A stretch of 64,000 nucleotides of DNA, taken from contig NZ_JAUHHC010000001.1 of the NCBI RefSeq assembly GCF_030410485.1, positions 1,054,001 through 1,118,000 on the forward strand, given 5' to 3'. This stretch comes from Roseateles violae. Lineage in GTDB: Bacteria; Pseudomonadota; Gammaproteobacteria; Burkholderiales; Burkholderiaceae_C. Shown here piece after piece: positions 22,516-29,999 of the stretch. Below the pieces are notes generated by a model. The model did no database searches. It was not told where the DNA came from and was given only the letters and a program-made list of their open reading frames with translations. Position 1 is the first letter of the stretch; each line of letters opens with the position of its first letter. The translations under genes were made by a program, and so were the position numbers.

Positions 22516-23892
22516 ATGAGGACGGTGCTGATCATTGACGACAACCCCGGCGTCGGCGAGGCGCTGTCGCTGCTGCTGTCGCTGCGCGATATCCGGCCGC
22601 TGTACGCGGCCAGTCAGGCAGAGGGCCTGGCCCTGCTGGCGCGCGAGCCTGGCATCGGCCTGGTGATCCAGGACATGAACTTCAGCGCCGACACGACCTC
22701 GGGCGAGGAGGGCGTGGCCCTGTTCCGCGCCATCCGCGAGCTTTGCCCCGATCTGCCGGTGATCCTCTTGACCGCCTGGACGCGGCTGGAGGCCGCCGTC
22801 GAGCTGGTCAAGGCCGGCGCAGCCGACTACCTGGCCAAGCCCTGGGACGATGCCAAGCTCTCGGCCACGGTCGAGAACCTGCTGGAGCTGGCCGAATCGA
22901 GCCGGCAGGCGCGCGCCGGCCATCTGCAGCGGCGCGCGCGCCGCACGGCGCTGGCCGCGCGCTACGAGCTGGGCGGCATCGTCCACGAGTCGGAGGCCAT
23001 GCTGCGCAGCCTGGAGCTGGCCTGCCAGGTGGCGCGTGCCGAGGTGCCGGTGCTGATCACCGGGCCCAACGGCAGCGGCAAGGAGCGCATTGCCGCCATC
23101 GTGCACGCGAACTCGGCGGTGAAGAACGGCCCCTTCGTGGCCGTCAACTGCGGCGCCTTGCCCGGCGAGCTGATCGAGGCCGAGCTCTTCGGCAGCGAGA
23201 GCGGCGCCTACACCGGCGCGACGCGGGCGCGCGAGGGCCGCTTCGAGGCGGCCGATGGCGGCACGCTCTTCCTCGACGAGATCGGCACCCTGCCGCTGGC
23301 CGGCCAGGTCAAGCTCTTGCGCGTGCTCGAGACCGGCCGCTACGAGCGCCTGGGCTCCAGCCGCGCACGGCAGACCCGGGTGCGCGTGCTCAGCGCGACC
23401 AACTCGGACCTGAAGGCGATGGTGCGCGCGGGGACCTTCCGCGAGGACCTGTACTACCGGCTCAATGTGATCGAGATCGCGCTGCCGGCCCTGGCCGAGC
23501 GGCCCGAGGACGTGCTGCCGCTGGCCGAGCATTTCCTCGCCGCGACATCGGGGAACAAGGCGCGGCTCGGCGAGGCGGCGCGCGAGGCGCTGCTGGCCTA
23601 CCGCTGGCCCGGCAATGTGCGCGAGCTGAAGAATGTGATTGCGCGCGCGGCCTTGCTGGCCGGCGAGGGGCAGCTCGTCACGCCCGAGCTGCTGGCCCTG
23701 CCGGCCGAGCATTCGCATGCCGCCAGCGCGCGCAATCTGGACGAGCCCAGCCGCGAGACGGTGCAGGCGGCGCTGGCGCGCGCCGACGGCGTCGTCAGCC
23801 GCGCCGCGCAGGCGCTGGGCCTGTCGCGCCAGGCGCTGTACCGGCGCATGGAGCGCTACGGCCTGGCCGGCCAGGTACAAGGCGGCGGATGA
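22516..23892 (+). CDS. NtrC-class sigma-54-dependent response regulator
   Basis: Response regulator of 458 residues with three domains: receiver (about 1-120, with phospho-acceptor Asp53 in VIQDMNF), AAA+ sigma-54 activator (about 155-390, Walker [10 protein letters not shown], sigma-54 contact loop GAYTGA, Walker [10 protein letters not shown]) and a C-terminal Fis-type helix-turn-helix ([20 protein letters not shown]). The GAYTGA loop is a functional variant of GAFTGA. It lies 48 bases behind the last permease gene and overlaps the kinase gene by 4 bases. Its likely target is the sigma-54 promoter at 15936, since its half-site palindromes lie just upstream; this is inference. Confidence 0.93.
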   Translation: MRTVLIIDDNPGVGEALSLLLSLRDIRPLYAASQAEGLALLAREPGIGLVIQDMNFSADTTSGEEGVALFRAIRELCPDLPVILLTAWTRLEAAVELVKAGAADYLAKPWDDAKLSATVENLLELAESSRQARAGHLQRRARRTALAARYELGGIVHESEAMLRSLELACQVARAEVPVLITGPNGSGKERIAAIVHANSAVKNGPFVAVNCGALPGELIEAELFGSESGAYTGATRAREGRFEAADGGTLFLDEIGTLPLAGQVKLLRVLETGRYERLGSSRARQTRVRVLSATNSDLKAMVRAGTFREDLYYRLNVIEIALPALAERPEDVLPLAEHFLAATSGNKARLGEAAREALLAYRWPGNVRELKNVIARAALLAGEGQLVTPELLALPAEHSHAASARNLDEPSRETVQAALARADGVVSRAAQALGLSRQALYRRMERYGLAGQVQGGG

Positions 23893-25250
23893 AGCTGCAG
23901 GTCCGGCTGACGCTGCTGCTGCTGTCCACGGCCGCTGTCGCGCTGGCCCTCCATGCCGGTCTCAGTGTCTGGCCGCTGCCGCAGCTGCTGGCCTGGGCCG
24001 ATCTGGGCCTGGCCGCGCCGGCGCCCTTCGGCTGGCCGGCGCTGGCGCTGAGCCTGGCGCTGCTGCTGCCCCTGCTGATCGCGCTGGCCGGCTGGCTGCT
24101 GACGCCGCTGCAAAGGCTCTTGCGCGCGCTGCAGGGCGCGGTGCTCAGCTACCGTGATGGCGACTACAGCATGTCGATCGCCGAGCGCGGCTCGGGCGAG
24201 CTCGGCGAGCTGCTGCATCTGCACAGCGAGCTGGGCCAGGCCCTGCGCGAGCAGCGCCAGCATCTGGCGCAGCGCGAGCTGCTGCTGGACACGGTGGTGC
24301 AGAACACGCCGGTGGCCCTGATCCTGACCGATGCGCAGGAGCGCGTCGCGATCGCCAATATCGCCGCGCGCCAGCTGCTGGGCGACGGGCGCAGCCTGAG
24401 CGGCGTCGACTTCGCCGCGCTGTGCGAGCGCGCGCCCGAGGCGATGCGCCGCGCGCTGGCCGGCGGCGACGACTGCCTGTTCAGCCTGGCGGTCGAGGGC
24501 GGCGAGGAGGAGACCTTCCATCTGTCGCAGCGCGAGTTCCGTCTGCAGGGCCGGCCGCACCGCCTGCGCCTGATCCGGCGCATGACGCGCGAGCTCTCGC
24601 GCCAGGAGGTCGGCAGCTGGAAGCGGGTGATCCGCGTGATCAGCCATGAGCTGAACAATTCGCTGGCGCCGATCTCCTCGCTGGCGCACAGCGGTGCCGA
24701 GCTGGCGCGGCGCGGCGGCGCCGAGCATCTGGAGCGCCTGCCCGGTGTGTTTGCCAGCATCGGCGCGCGCGCCTCGCATCTGCACCAGTTCCTCGAGGGC
24801 TATGCGCGCTTTGCCAAGCTGCCGCAACCGCAGCTGCAGTCGGTCGACTGGCCCGCCTTTCTGCAGGGCTTGGCCGCGCATTGCCAGTTCCGCCTGATCG
24901 GCGAGCCGCCGGCCGCGCCGGCTCGCTTCGACGCGGCCCAGGTCGAGCAGGCGCTGATCAATCTGATCAAGAACGCGCACGAGGCCGGCGGCCCGGCGCA
25001 AGAGGTGACCCTGGCAATCGCCGCCGGCCCGCGCGAGCTGCGGCTGGAGGTCGCCGACCGCGGCCCCGGCATGAGCGAGGCGGTGCTGGCGCAGGCGCTG
25101 CTGCCCTTTTATTCGACCAAGCGCGCCGGCACCGGCCTGGGCCTGGCGCTGGCGCGCGAGATCGCCGAGGCGCATGGCGGCCGCATCGCGCTGGCCAACC
25201 GCGGCGATGGCGGCGGGCTGCGGGTCAGCCTGAGCCTGCCGCTGGCCTGA
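23889..25250 (+). CDS. sensor histidine kinase (partner of the NtrC-class regulator)
   Basis: Membrane sensor kinase of 453 residues, overlapping the regulator by 4 bases (ATGA). Two transmembrane segments (about 8-28 and 49-69) enclose only a short periplasmic loop, then come HAMP-like and PAS-like regions (about 75-230), and the catalytic core with H-box VISHELNNSLAPISSL, N-box ALINLIKNAHEAGG, and ATP lid motifs DRGPGMS and GTGLGLALAREIAEAHGG. The tiny loop suggests it senses a signal in or near the membrane rather than in the periplasm, perhaps the state of the exporter itself. Confidence 0.9.
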   Translation: MKLQVRLTLLLLSTAAVALALHAGLSVWPLPQLLAWADLGLAAPAPFGWPALALSLALLLPLLIALAGWLLTPLQRLLRALQGAVLSYRDGDYSMSIAERGSGELGELLHLHSELGQALREQRQHLAQRELLLDTVVQNTPVALILTDAQERVAIANIAARQLLGDGRSLSGVDFAALCERAPEAMRRALAGGDDCLFSLAVEGGEEETFHLSQREFRLQGRPHRLRLIRRMTRELSRQEVGSWKRVIRVISHELNNSLAPISSLAHSGAELARRGGAEHLERLPGVFASIGARASHLHQFLEGYARFAKLPQPQLQSVDWPAFLQGLAAHCQFRLIGEPPAAPARFDAAQVEQALINLIKNAHEAGGPAQEVTLAIAAGPRELRLEVADRGPGMSEAVLAQALLPFYSTKRAGTGLGLALAREIAEAHGGRIALANRGDGGGLRVSLSLPLA

Positions 25251-25265
25251 GGCGGGGCGGCGGCT

Positions 25266-25745
25266 CTAGCAGGATGGGGCGGCCCGCTGGGCCGGGTCGG
25301 CCTCGTCGGCCCATAGATAGGGGCTGAACGATTGCCCGCGCGCGGCCGGCTGGTAGAAGCCGCGCAGCTGGCCATCGGGCTCCAGAAAGGCGCTCAAGGC
25401 CTGGCCCTGCTGCAAGCTCGGCATCGGTGCCGGGCCCGGCATGGGCGCGCCGGCGGCTGGCTTGTGCTTGCTTTCGATCTGCCGGATGCGGATCTGCGCG
25501 CCCGGCTTCAGGCCATCGGCGCTGCGGCGCACGGCCGTCACGCGCAAGCTTGCCACGCGGGCGATCAGCTCCGGCTCGCCCTGGACCGGCTCGGTCTCGA
25601 TGTTCAGCACCTGCACCTGCAGCGCCTCGGGCGCCTGACGTGCCCAGCACAGATAGAGCATCGGCGACAGCTCGGCCCGCGCGGGCAGGGCCACCGCCAT
25701 CAGCAGGCCGGCCCCGAGCAGGCGCTTGATCGAGGCGCGGCTCAT
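25266..25745 (-). CDS. small exported protein paired with VIT-domain protein
   Basis: Exported protein of 159 residues with a signal peptide (about 1-23, ending PARAELS). A mature part rich in Ala, Pro and Gln follows, with a region resembling an OB-like or beta-rich fold (VQVLNIETEPVQGEPELIARVASL). I recognise no domain. Its start overlaps the stop of the VIT/DUF2135 gene by 4 bases (ATGA on the minus strand), so the two are translationally coupled and probably act together in the envelope. Two cysteines are present: one in the mature N-terminus (LCWARQ) and one at the C-terminus. Confidence 0.75.
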   Translation of the reverse strand: MSRASIKRLLGAGLLMAVALPARAELSPMLYLCWARQAPEALQVQVLNIETEPVQGEPELIARVASLRVTAVRRSADGLKPGAQIRIRQIESKHKPAAGAPMPGPAPMPSLQQGQALSAFLEPDGQLRGFYQPAARGQSFSPYLWADEADPAQRAAPSC

Positions 25746-28700
25746 TGCGGTGCCTTGACCTCGAACTCGCCCACGTCGACGATCTGCTCGCGGCCGGACA
25801 GGCGCAGGATCACGCTCTGCTGCTTCTCCTGCGGCGTGCCGAAGCCGCTGATGAACTGCAGCATCAAGGTCGTCGACGGCGCGACGATCTGCTGGCGGTG
25901 GCCATAGAACTGGGCCTGAACCTTGTAGGTGCCCGGCTTGGGATCGCGCAGCGAGAACTCCTCGGGTCCGTAGCCGCCGGTGAAGTCGCGCGACATCAGG
26001 CCGCCCTGATAGGTCAGCTGGCGGCCGTAGTAGGCGCGCTCGCCGTTCGGGTCGGTGACCCAGAGATCGATGTCGGTGTTGTCGGCGTCCCAGCTCAGCA
26101 CCGTGCGCATCGCCACCGGCAGGTTCTGCAGCAGCGTGGCCGGGATCGCCTCGGTGTTGAGCGCCTGGCCCTTGTTCCTGGCCTCGGCCACGATGGCGTT
26201 CAGCTCGCTCAGCGCGATCACCTCGATGCCGGGGAAGCGGCCCTGCCAGGGCTGGGTGACGATGTGCCAGAGATTGTCGACGGCGCGCTGGTAGGCGCCG
26301 GCGCTGCGCTGGGCCAGGGCCAGATCGCGCCAGGATTGCGGCTCGTCCGGCGCCAGGGCCAGCACGCGCTGCAGCACCGGCAGCGCCAGTTCGACGCGGC
26401 CGAACTGCAGCAGGCGGTAGGCGAGGATGCGCAGGATGTGGCGGTCCTCCAGCTTCATCTCGGCCAGGTTGGAGGCGACGCGCGCGGCCAGCAGGGGCTG
26501 GCCCTTGTCGAGCAGGATGTCGGCGGCGTCGAGGAAGAAGGCCGTGCTGTTCTCGTAGTTGGGCCGCTCGTCCAGATAGATCGCGTAGACGTCCTGCGGC
26601 GCGGCCTCGCGCATGCGGCGGGCATAGGCGCTGTCCGGCGCCCATTTCTTCAGCGCGATCGTCGTCGATGAGCCGGCGCCGCCGCCGGCGGCCGCGGCCT
26701 TGGCGGCGGCTTCGGCCGAACGGGCCTCACTGGCCGCGCTGGCCGCGCGGCGCTGCGTGGCCTCGGCGCGCTCGCGTTCGGCAGCGGCCGCCTGCGCGGC
26801 GGCCCGGGCCGCGGCGGGGCTGGTCGCGACCGGCGCGGGGGGCGGTGCCGGCGCCGGCGCCGGAGCGGGCGGCGGCGCGAAGCCCGGTGCGGGTGCCGCC
26901 GCGCCGACGGCCATCGCCGTCGCCCTCGGTCGCATCTCCTCCGGCGGCGCGTCCTTGGGGAACTCGCGCTGCCACCACTGCACGCGCTGCTCGAAGTCGC
27001 GCGTGACGCGGGCCAGCTGCGTGCTGCGCGCGCGCTCCTCGTCCCGCTGCATCAGCGCGACGATGGACTCGTATTCGGCGAACAGCTTCTTGTCCGAGGC
27101 CGGCGGCGCGATGCCGTAGCGCGCGTACTGCAGGCCGTTGTCGAGCACGATCAGCGAGGTCTGCGGCGTCAGCAGATTGAACTGCAGGCCCAGGCGCTCC
27201 ATCGCCTTGGCCTGGCGCAGCTCGTCCTCGGCCAGCTCGGCCCAGCGCAAGCGCGCCCATTGCTGGGCGGCGATCGCCGTGCCGTTCCTGGCGGCGCCGT
27301 CGTTCTCATTGATGCGCAGGCTGCGCGTGGTCTTCACGCCGGCGGGCGAGACGAGGCCCAGGCGCAACTCGGCCGTCGGCTGCAGCAGCACGCCGGCCAC
27401 GACGAAGCGGCCGCCCTCCTCGTAGCGCGAGGCGGCGATCAGCTCGGCCGTGCCGACGCCGTCCAGCGTCGCCAGATGGCTGCGCTGGCGGGTCAAGAGG
27501 CGCGTGCCCTCGGCGGCCGCCTCGGCCAGCGGCATGCGCGCGAGCAGGCCGTCGAGGTCGACCAGCTCGCCGCCGCTGGCCTCGGCGCTGCGGCGCAGCA
27601 GGGTCAGGTCGGCGCCGGCACCGGAGCCGACGATCAGCAGCGGCTGCTGCGGCTTGGGCAGCGGCGCATCGCCGTAGTTGAACAGGCCGTCGCTGACCAG
27701 CAGGCCCAGTTCGGCGCCGGCCGGCACGGTCATCGCGCCGGGATTCGAGGCGCCGTCATAGACCAGACCGGCCAGGCGCTTGCGCAGCGCCTGCCATTGG
27801 CCATCGCGCACCTCGAAGCGCTCGTCGGGCTCGGCGACGTCGCGCACGACGCGCAGGGCGACGTCGACCTTGCCGAGGCGGCGGAAATAGGCGTCCAGCA
27901 GGGTCAGCTCTTGCTCGCGCGAGCGCCGCGCGCCGGAGCCCGAGGCGTCCCAGACGAGGCCCAGCGTGCGCGGCACCGCGCGCGGCTGCGACTCGGTGCT
28001 GGCCGGCAGCTCGGCATAGAAATAGCGCTTGCCGCGGAACAGCTCGGTGCTGACGAAGCTCGTCTCGCTGTGCGCACGCTGCACCACCAGCTCGCCGCCG
28101 CCGGCCTCGGCCGGCGACTGCTGCAGGCGCACGACGGTGCCGCCCTGGCCGTCCGCACTGCGGGCCGGCCGGCTGGCGCGCCAGGTGGCCGCCACCTGGC
28201 TGGGCGCGACGCCGGGCAGGCTGACCTCGACATCGAGCTTGGCGATCCGCTCGGCAAAGTTCAGTGGCAGGCGCAAGGTGGCCGCGGCCGGCTTGCCGGC
28301 GCCGGCGCGGGCCAGGTCCAGCGGCTCGCTCAGCTCCAGCGCCACCTGGCGGCGGCCGCGTGCCGGCAGCGGATAGACGCGCAGGCTGTAGTTATTGCCC
28401 TTGCTCATCTGCAGCAGGGCCGGGTCGACTTGCTGGCGGGTCACGTCGTCGAAGACCTGGCGGCCCTTGGCCTTGGGCACGGCGACGGCCTCGCGCAGCT
28501 GGCCCTCGATGTCCAGCGCCATGCCGGTGACCGTCTGCCGCTCGAGCAGGGGGAACTGCAGCTCGCCCTCGAGCACGCGCTCGTTCGGGTTGTAGAGCGT
28601 GAACTCGATGCGGGTCTTGGCCGTCGCGCCGACGATCAGCGTGCGCACGGTCGCGCTCTCCAGCCGCACCGGGATGCGCGCCTCGGGGACGATGAGCAGT

Positions 28701-28867
28701 GGGGGGGGCGGCGGGCGGCGCGGTGGCGCGACGCGGGTCGTCTCGCCGGGTGGCGTCGGTGCCTGCGCGAGCGCGGTGGTGGCGAGCAGCGCCAGGCCGG
28801 AGGCGGTGGCCAGCGCGGCGAGCAGGCGGCGCAGCGCGCCTGGGGAACCGTTCGATGAGAGGGGCAT
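25742..28867 (-). CDS. VIT / vWA-like / DUF2135 exported protein
   Basis: Large exported protein, 1041 residues. A signal peptide (about 1-35, ending TALAQ) and a Pro-rich linker (RRPPPPPLL) lead to a VIT (vault / inter-alpha-trypsin) domain (about 55-190, with TRIEFTLYNPNERVLEGELQ). A von Willebrand A-like region follows, with a DASGS metal-site motif (about residue 305). There is an Ala/Gln/Arg-rich helical stretch (about 680-740), TPR-like repeats (about 770-880) and a C-terminal DUF2135 domain (LSWDADNTDIDLWVTDPNGE, about 935-1025). Such proteins act in the periplasm or on the surface; the function is not established. Its stop overlaps the small gene downstream. Confidence 0.88.
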   Translation of the reverse strand: MPLSSNGSPGALRRLLAALATASGLALLATTALAQAPTPPGETTRVAPPRRPPPPPLLIVPEARIPVRLESATVRTLIVGATAKTRIEFTLYNPNERVLEGELQFPLLERQTVTGMALDIEGQLREAVAVPKAKGRQVFDDVTRQQVDPALLQMSKGNNYSLRVYPLPARGRRQVALELSEPLDLARAGAGKPAAATLRLPLNFAERIAKLDVEVSLPGVAPSQVAATWRASRPARSADGQGGTVVRLQQSPAEAGGGELVVQRAHSETSFVSTELFRGKRYFYAELPASTESQPRAVPRTLGLVWDASGSGARRSREQELTLLDAYFRRLGKVDVALRVVRDVAEPDERFEVRDGQWQALRKRLAGLVYDGASNPGAMTVPAGAELGLLVSDGLFNYGDAPLPKPQQPLLIVGSGAGADLTLLRRSAEASGGELVDLDGLLARMPLAEAAAEGTRLLTRQRSHLATLDGVGTAELIAASRYEEGGRFVVAGVLLQPTAELRLGLVSPAGVKTTRSLRINENDGAARNGTAIAAQQWARLRWAELAEDELRQAKAMERLGLQFNLLTPQTSLIVLDNGLQYARYGIAPPASDKKLFAEYESIVALMQRDEERARSTQLARVTRDFEQRVQWWQREFPKDAPPEEMRPRATAMAVGAAAPAPGFAPPPAPAPAPAPPPAPVATSPAAARAAAQAAAAERERAEATQRRAASAASEARSAEAAAKAAAAGGGAGSSTTIALKKWAPDSAYARRMREAAPQDVYAIYLDERPNYENSTAFFLDAADILLDKGQPLLAARVASNLAEMKLEDRHILRILAYRLLQFGRVELALPVLQRVLALAPDEPQSWRDLALAQRSAGAYQRAVDNLWHIVTQPWQGRFPGIEVIALSELNAIVAEARNKGQALNTEAIPATLLQNLPVAMRTVLSWDADNTDIDLWVTDPNGERAYYGRQLTYQGGLMSRDFTGGYGPEEFSLRDPKPGTYKVQAQFYGHRQQIVAPSTTLMLQFISGFGTPQEKQQSVILRLSGREQIVDVGEFEVKAPQ

Positions 28868-29149
28868 GCGGTGTTCGAGTTGCTTGTTGTCGGTCGGGCC
28901 CGGTGGCGGGGTTTGCTCGCCGGCTCAACGCAGCAGCGGCGGTGCCGGTGCACAGCCGGCGCGGTCACCCACCCATTCTGGGGTGCTGCGCCGGGGCGCC
29001 GGCTGCCCGAAGGCGCACGATCCGGCCCCGGCCGCGCAATTGTTGGAACTTCCTGCGCCGTCTTGCGGCCGCCCCCCGCGGCCGCCGGCGTTGCGCGCCG
29101 CCATCGCTGCCGGTGCCGGGCTTTGCCGGCGCGCGCGCGGAGGACTAGG

Positions 29150-29536
29150 ATGGAGCGTCGCTACTCGAGAACTGCCATGCGCCGCCTTCCTCTTCTTGCC
29201 GCGATCTCCGCCCTCGTTGCCAGCTCCGCGCTCTTGAGCGGCTGCTACACCTACCCCTATGGCTATCCGAGCACCGTCTCGACGCCGGCCAGCTTCGACC
29301 GCTCCTGGGACGCCGCGCTGGGCGCCGCCAACGATGCCGGCGTGCAGGTGACTAGCGCCGACCGGGCCAGCGGCCGCATCCGCGGCAACAAGGCGGGCGC
29401 CGCCGTCTATATCGACCTGAACCAGCAGGCCGACGGCAGCCTGAAGGTCGCCTTCAACGCGCCGGATGCCAAGGAAAGCAACCCGACCCTGCAGGAGCGC
29501 TGGACCGCCGCCTACAACCGCCGCATGGGTCGCTGA
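29150..29536 (+). CDS. small lipoprotein
   Basis: Lipoprotein of 128 residues (119 from the alternative start). The lipobox LLSGC is followed by YTYPYGYPSTVSTPASFDRSW and a domain of about 90 residues resembling the small BON-like or DUF-type lipoproteins (GVQVTSADRASGRIRGNKAG, then AAVYIDLNQQADGSLKVAFN). I cannot name the family. ATG 29150 has GGAGGA five bases upstream; ATG 29177 gives a tidier signal peptide (MRRLPLLAAISAL) but no ribosome site. Upstream (28868-29149) is a 282-base GC-rich gap in which I see no promoter or ORF worth reporting. Confidence 0.72.
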   Translation: MERRYSRTAMRRLPLLAAISALVASSALLSGCYTYPYGYPSTVSTPASFDRSWDAALGAANDAGVQVTSADRASGRIRGNKAGAAVYIDLNQQADGSLKVAFNAPDAKESNPTLQERWTAAYNRRMGR

Positions 29537-29551
29537 GACGGCTTCGCCGCG

Positions 29552-29992
29552 ATGCTGCGCAACCTGCTCTTCGGCCTGCCGACGATGCTGCTGTGCCTGT
29601 TCCTGCAGGCCGCGTTCAGCTTCTGGTGCGTGCGCTACTTCACGCGCCGCTCGCACCGGCTGGGCGCCGGCGACAGCGCCTTCCAGCAATTGCGGCCGCT
29701 GCTGGCGGTGATGGTGGTGCTGATGCTGGGCAACTTCCTGCAGATCACGCTGTGGGGCCTGCTCTTCATGCTGCTGGGCGAGTTCAAGGAGCTCTACGAG
29801 GCGGTCTACCACTCGGCCGTCAACTTCAGCTCGCTGGGCTATGGCGACGTGGTGATGAGCACGCGCTGGAAGCTTTTGGGCCCGCTGGAGGCGGCCAACG
29901 GCGTGCTGATGTTCGGCATGACCAGCGCCGCCCTGATGACCATCCTGCAGCAGCTGATCCGCGTACAGTTTCCCGGCGACGTCGCGCGCTGA
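29552..29992 (+). CDS. two-TM potassium-channel-like protein
   Basis: Membrane protein of 146 residues: an N-terminal helix (about 5-27), a second helix (about 50-72), a pore loop (YHSAVNFSSLGYGDVVMS, about 86-103) with selectivity-filter-like SLGYGD, and a final helix (about 113-135). The filter differs from the usual T-V-G-Y-G-D by Ser and Leu for Thr and Val. The family name is Ion_trans_2. No RCK or cyclic-nucleotide domain is attached, so gating is probably intrinsic or by a separate subunit. It lies 15 bases behind the lipoprotein gene. Confidence 0.82.
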   Translation: MLRNLLFGLPTMLLCLFLQAAFSFWCVRYFTRRSHRLGAGDSAFQQLRPLLAVMVVLMLGNFLQITLWGLLFMLLGEFKELYEAVYHSAVNFSSLGYGDVVMSTRWKLLGPLEAANGVLMFGMTSAALMTILQQLIRVQFPGDVAR

Positions 29993-29999
29993 CCCGGCC

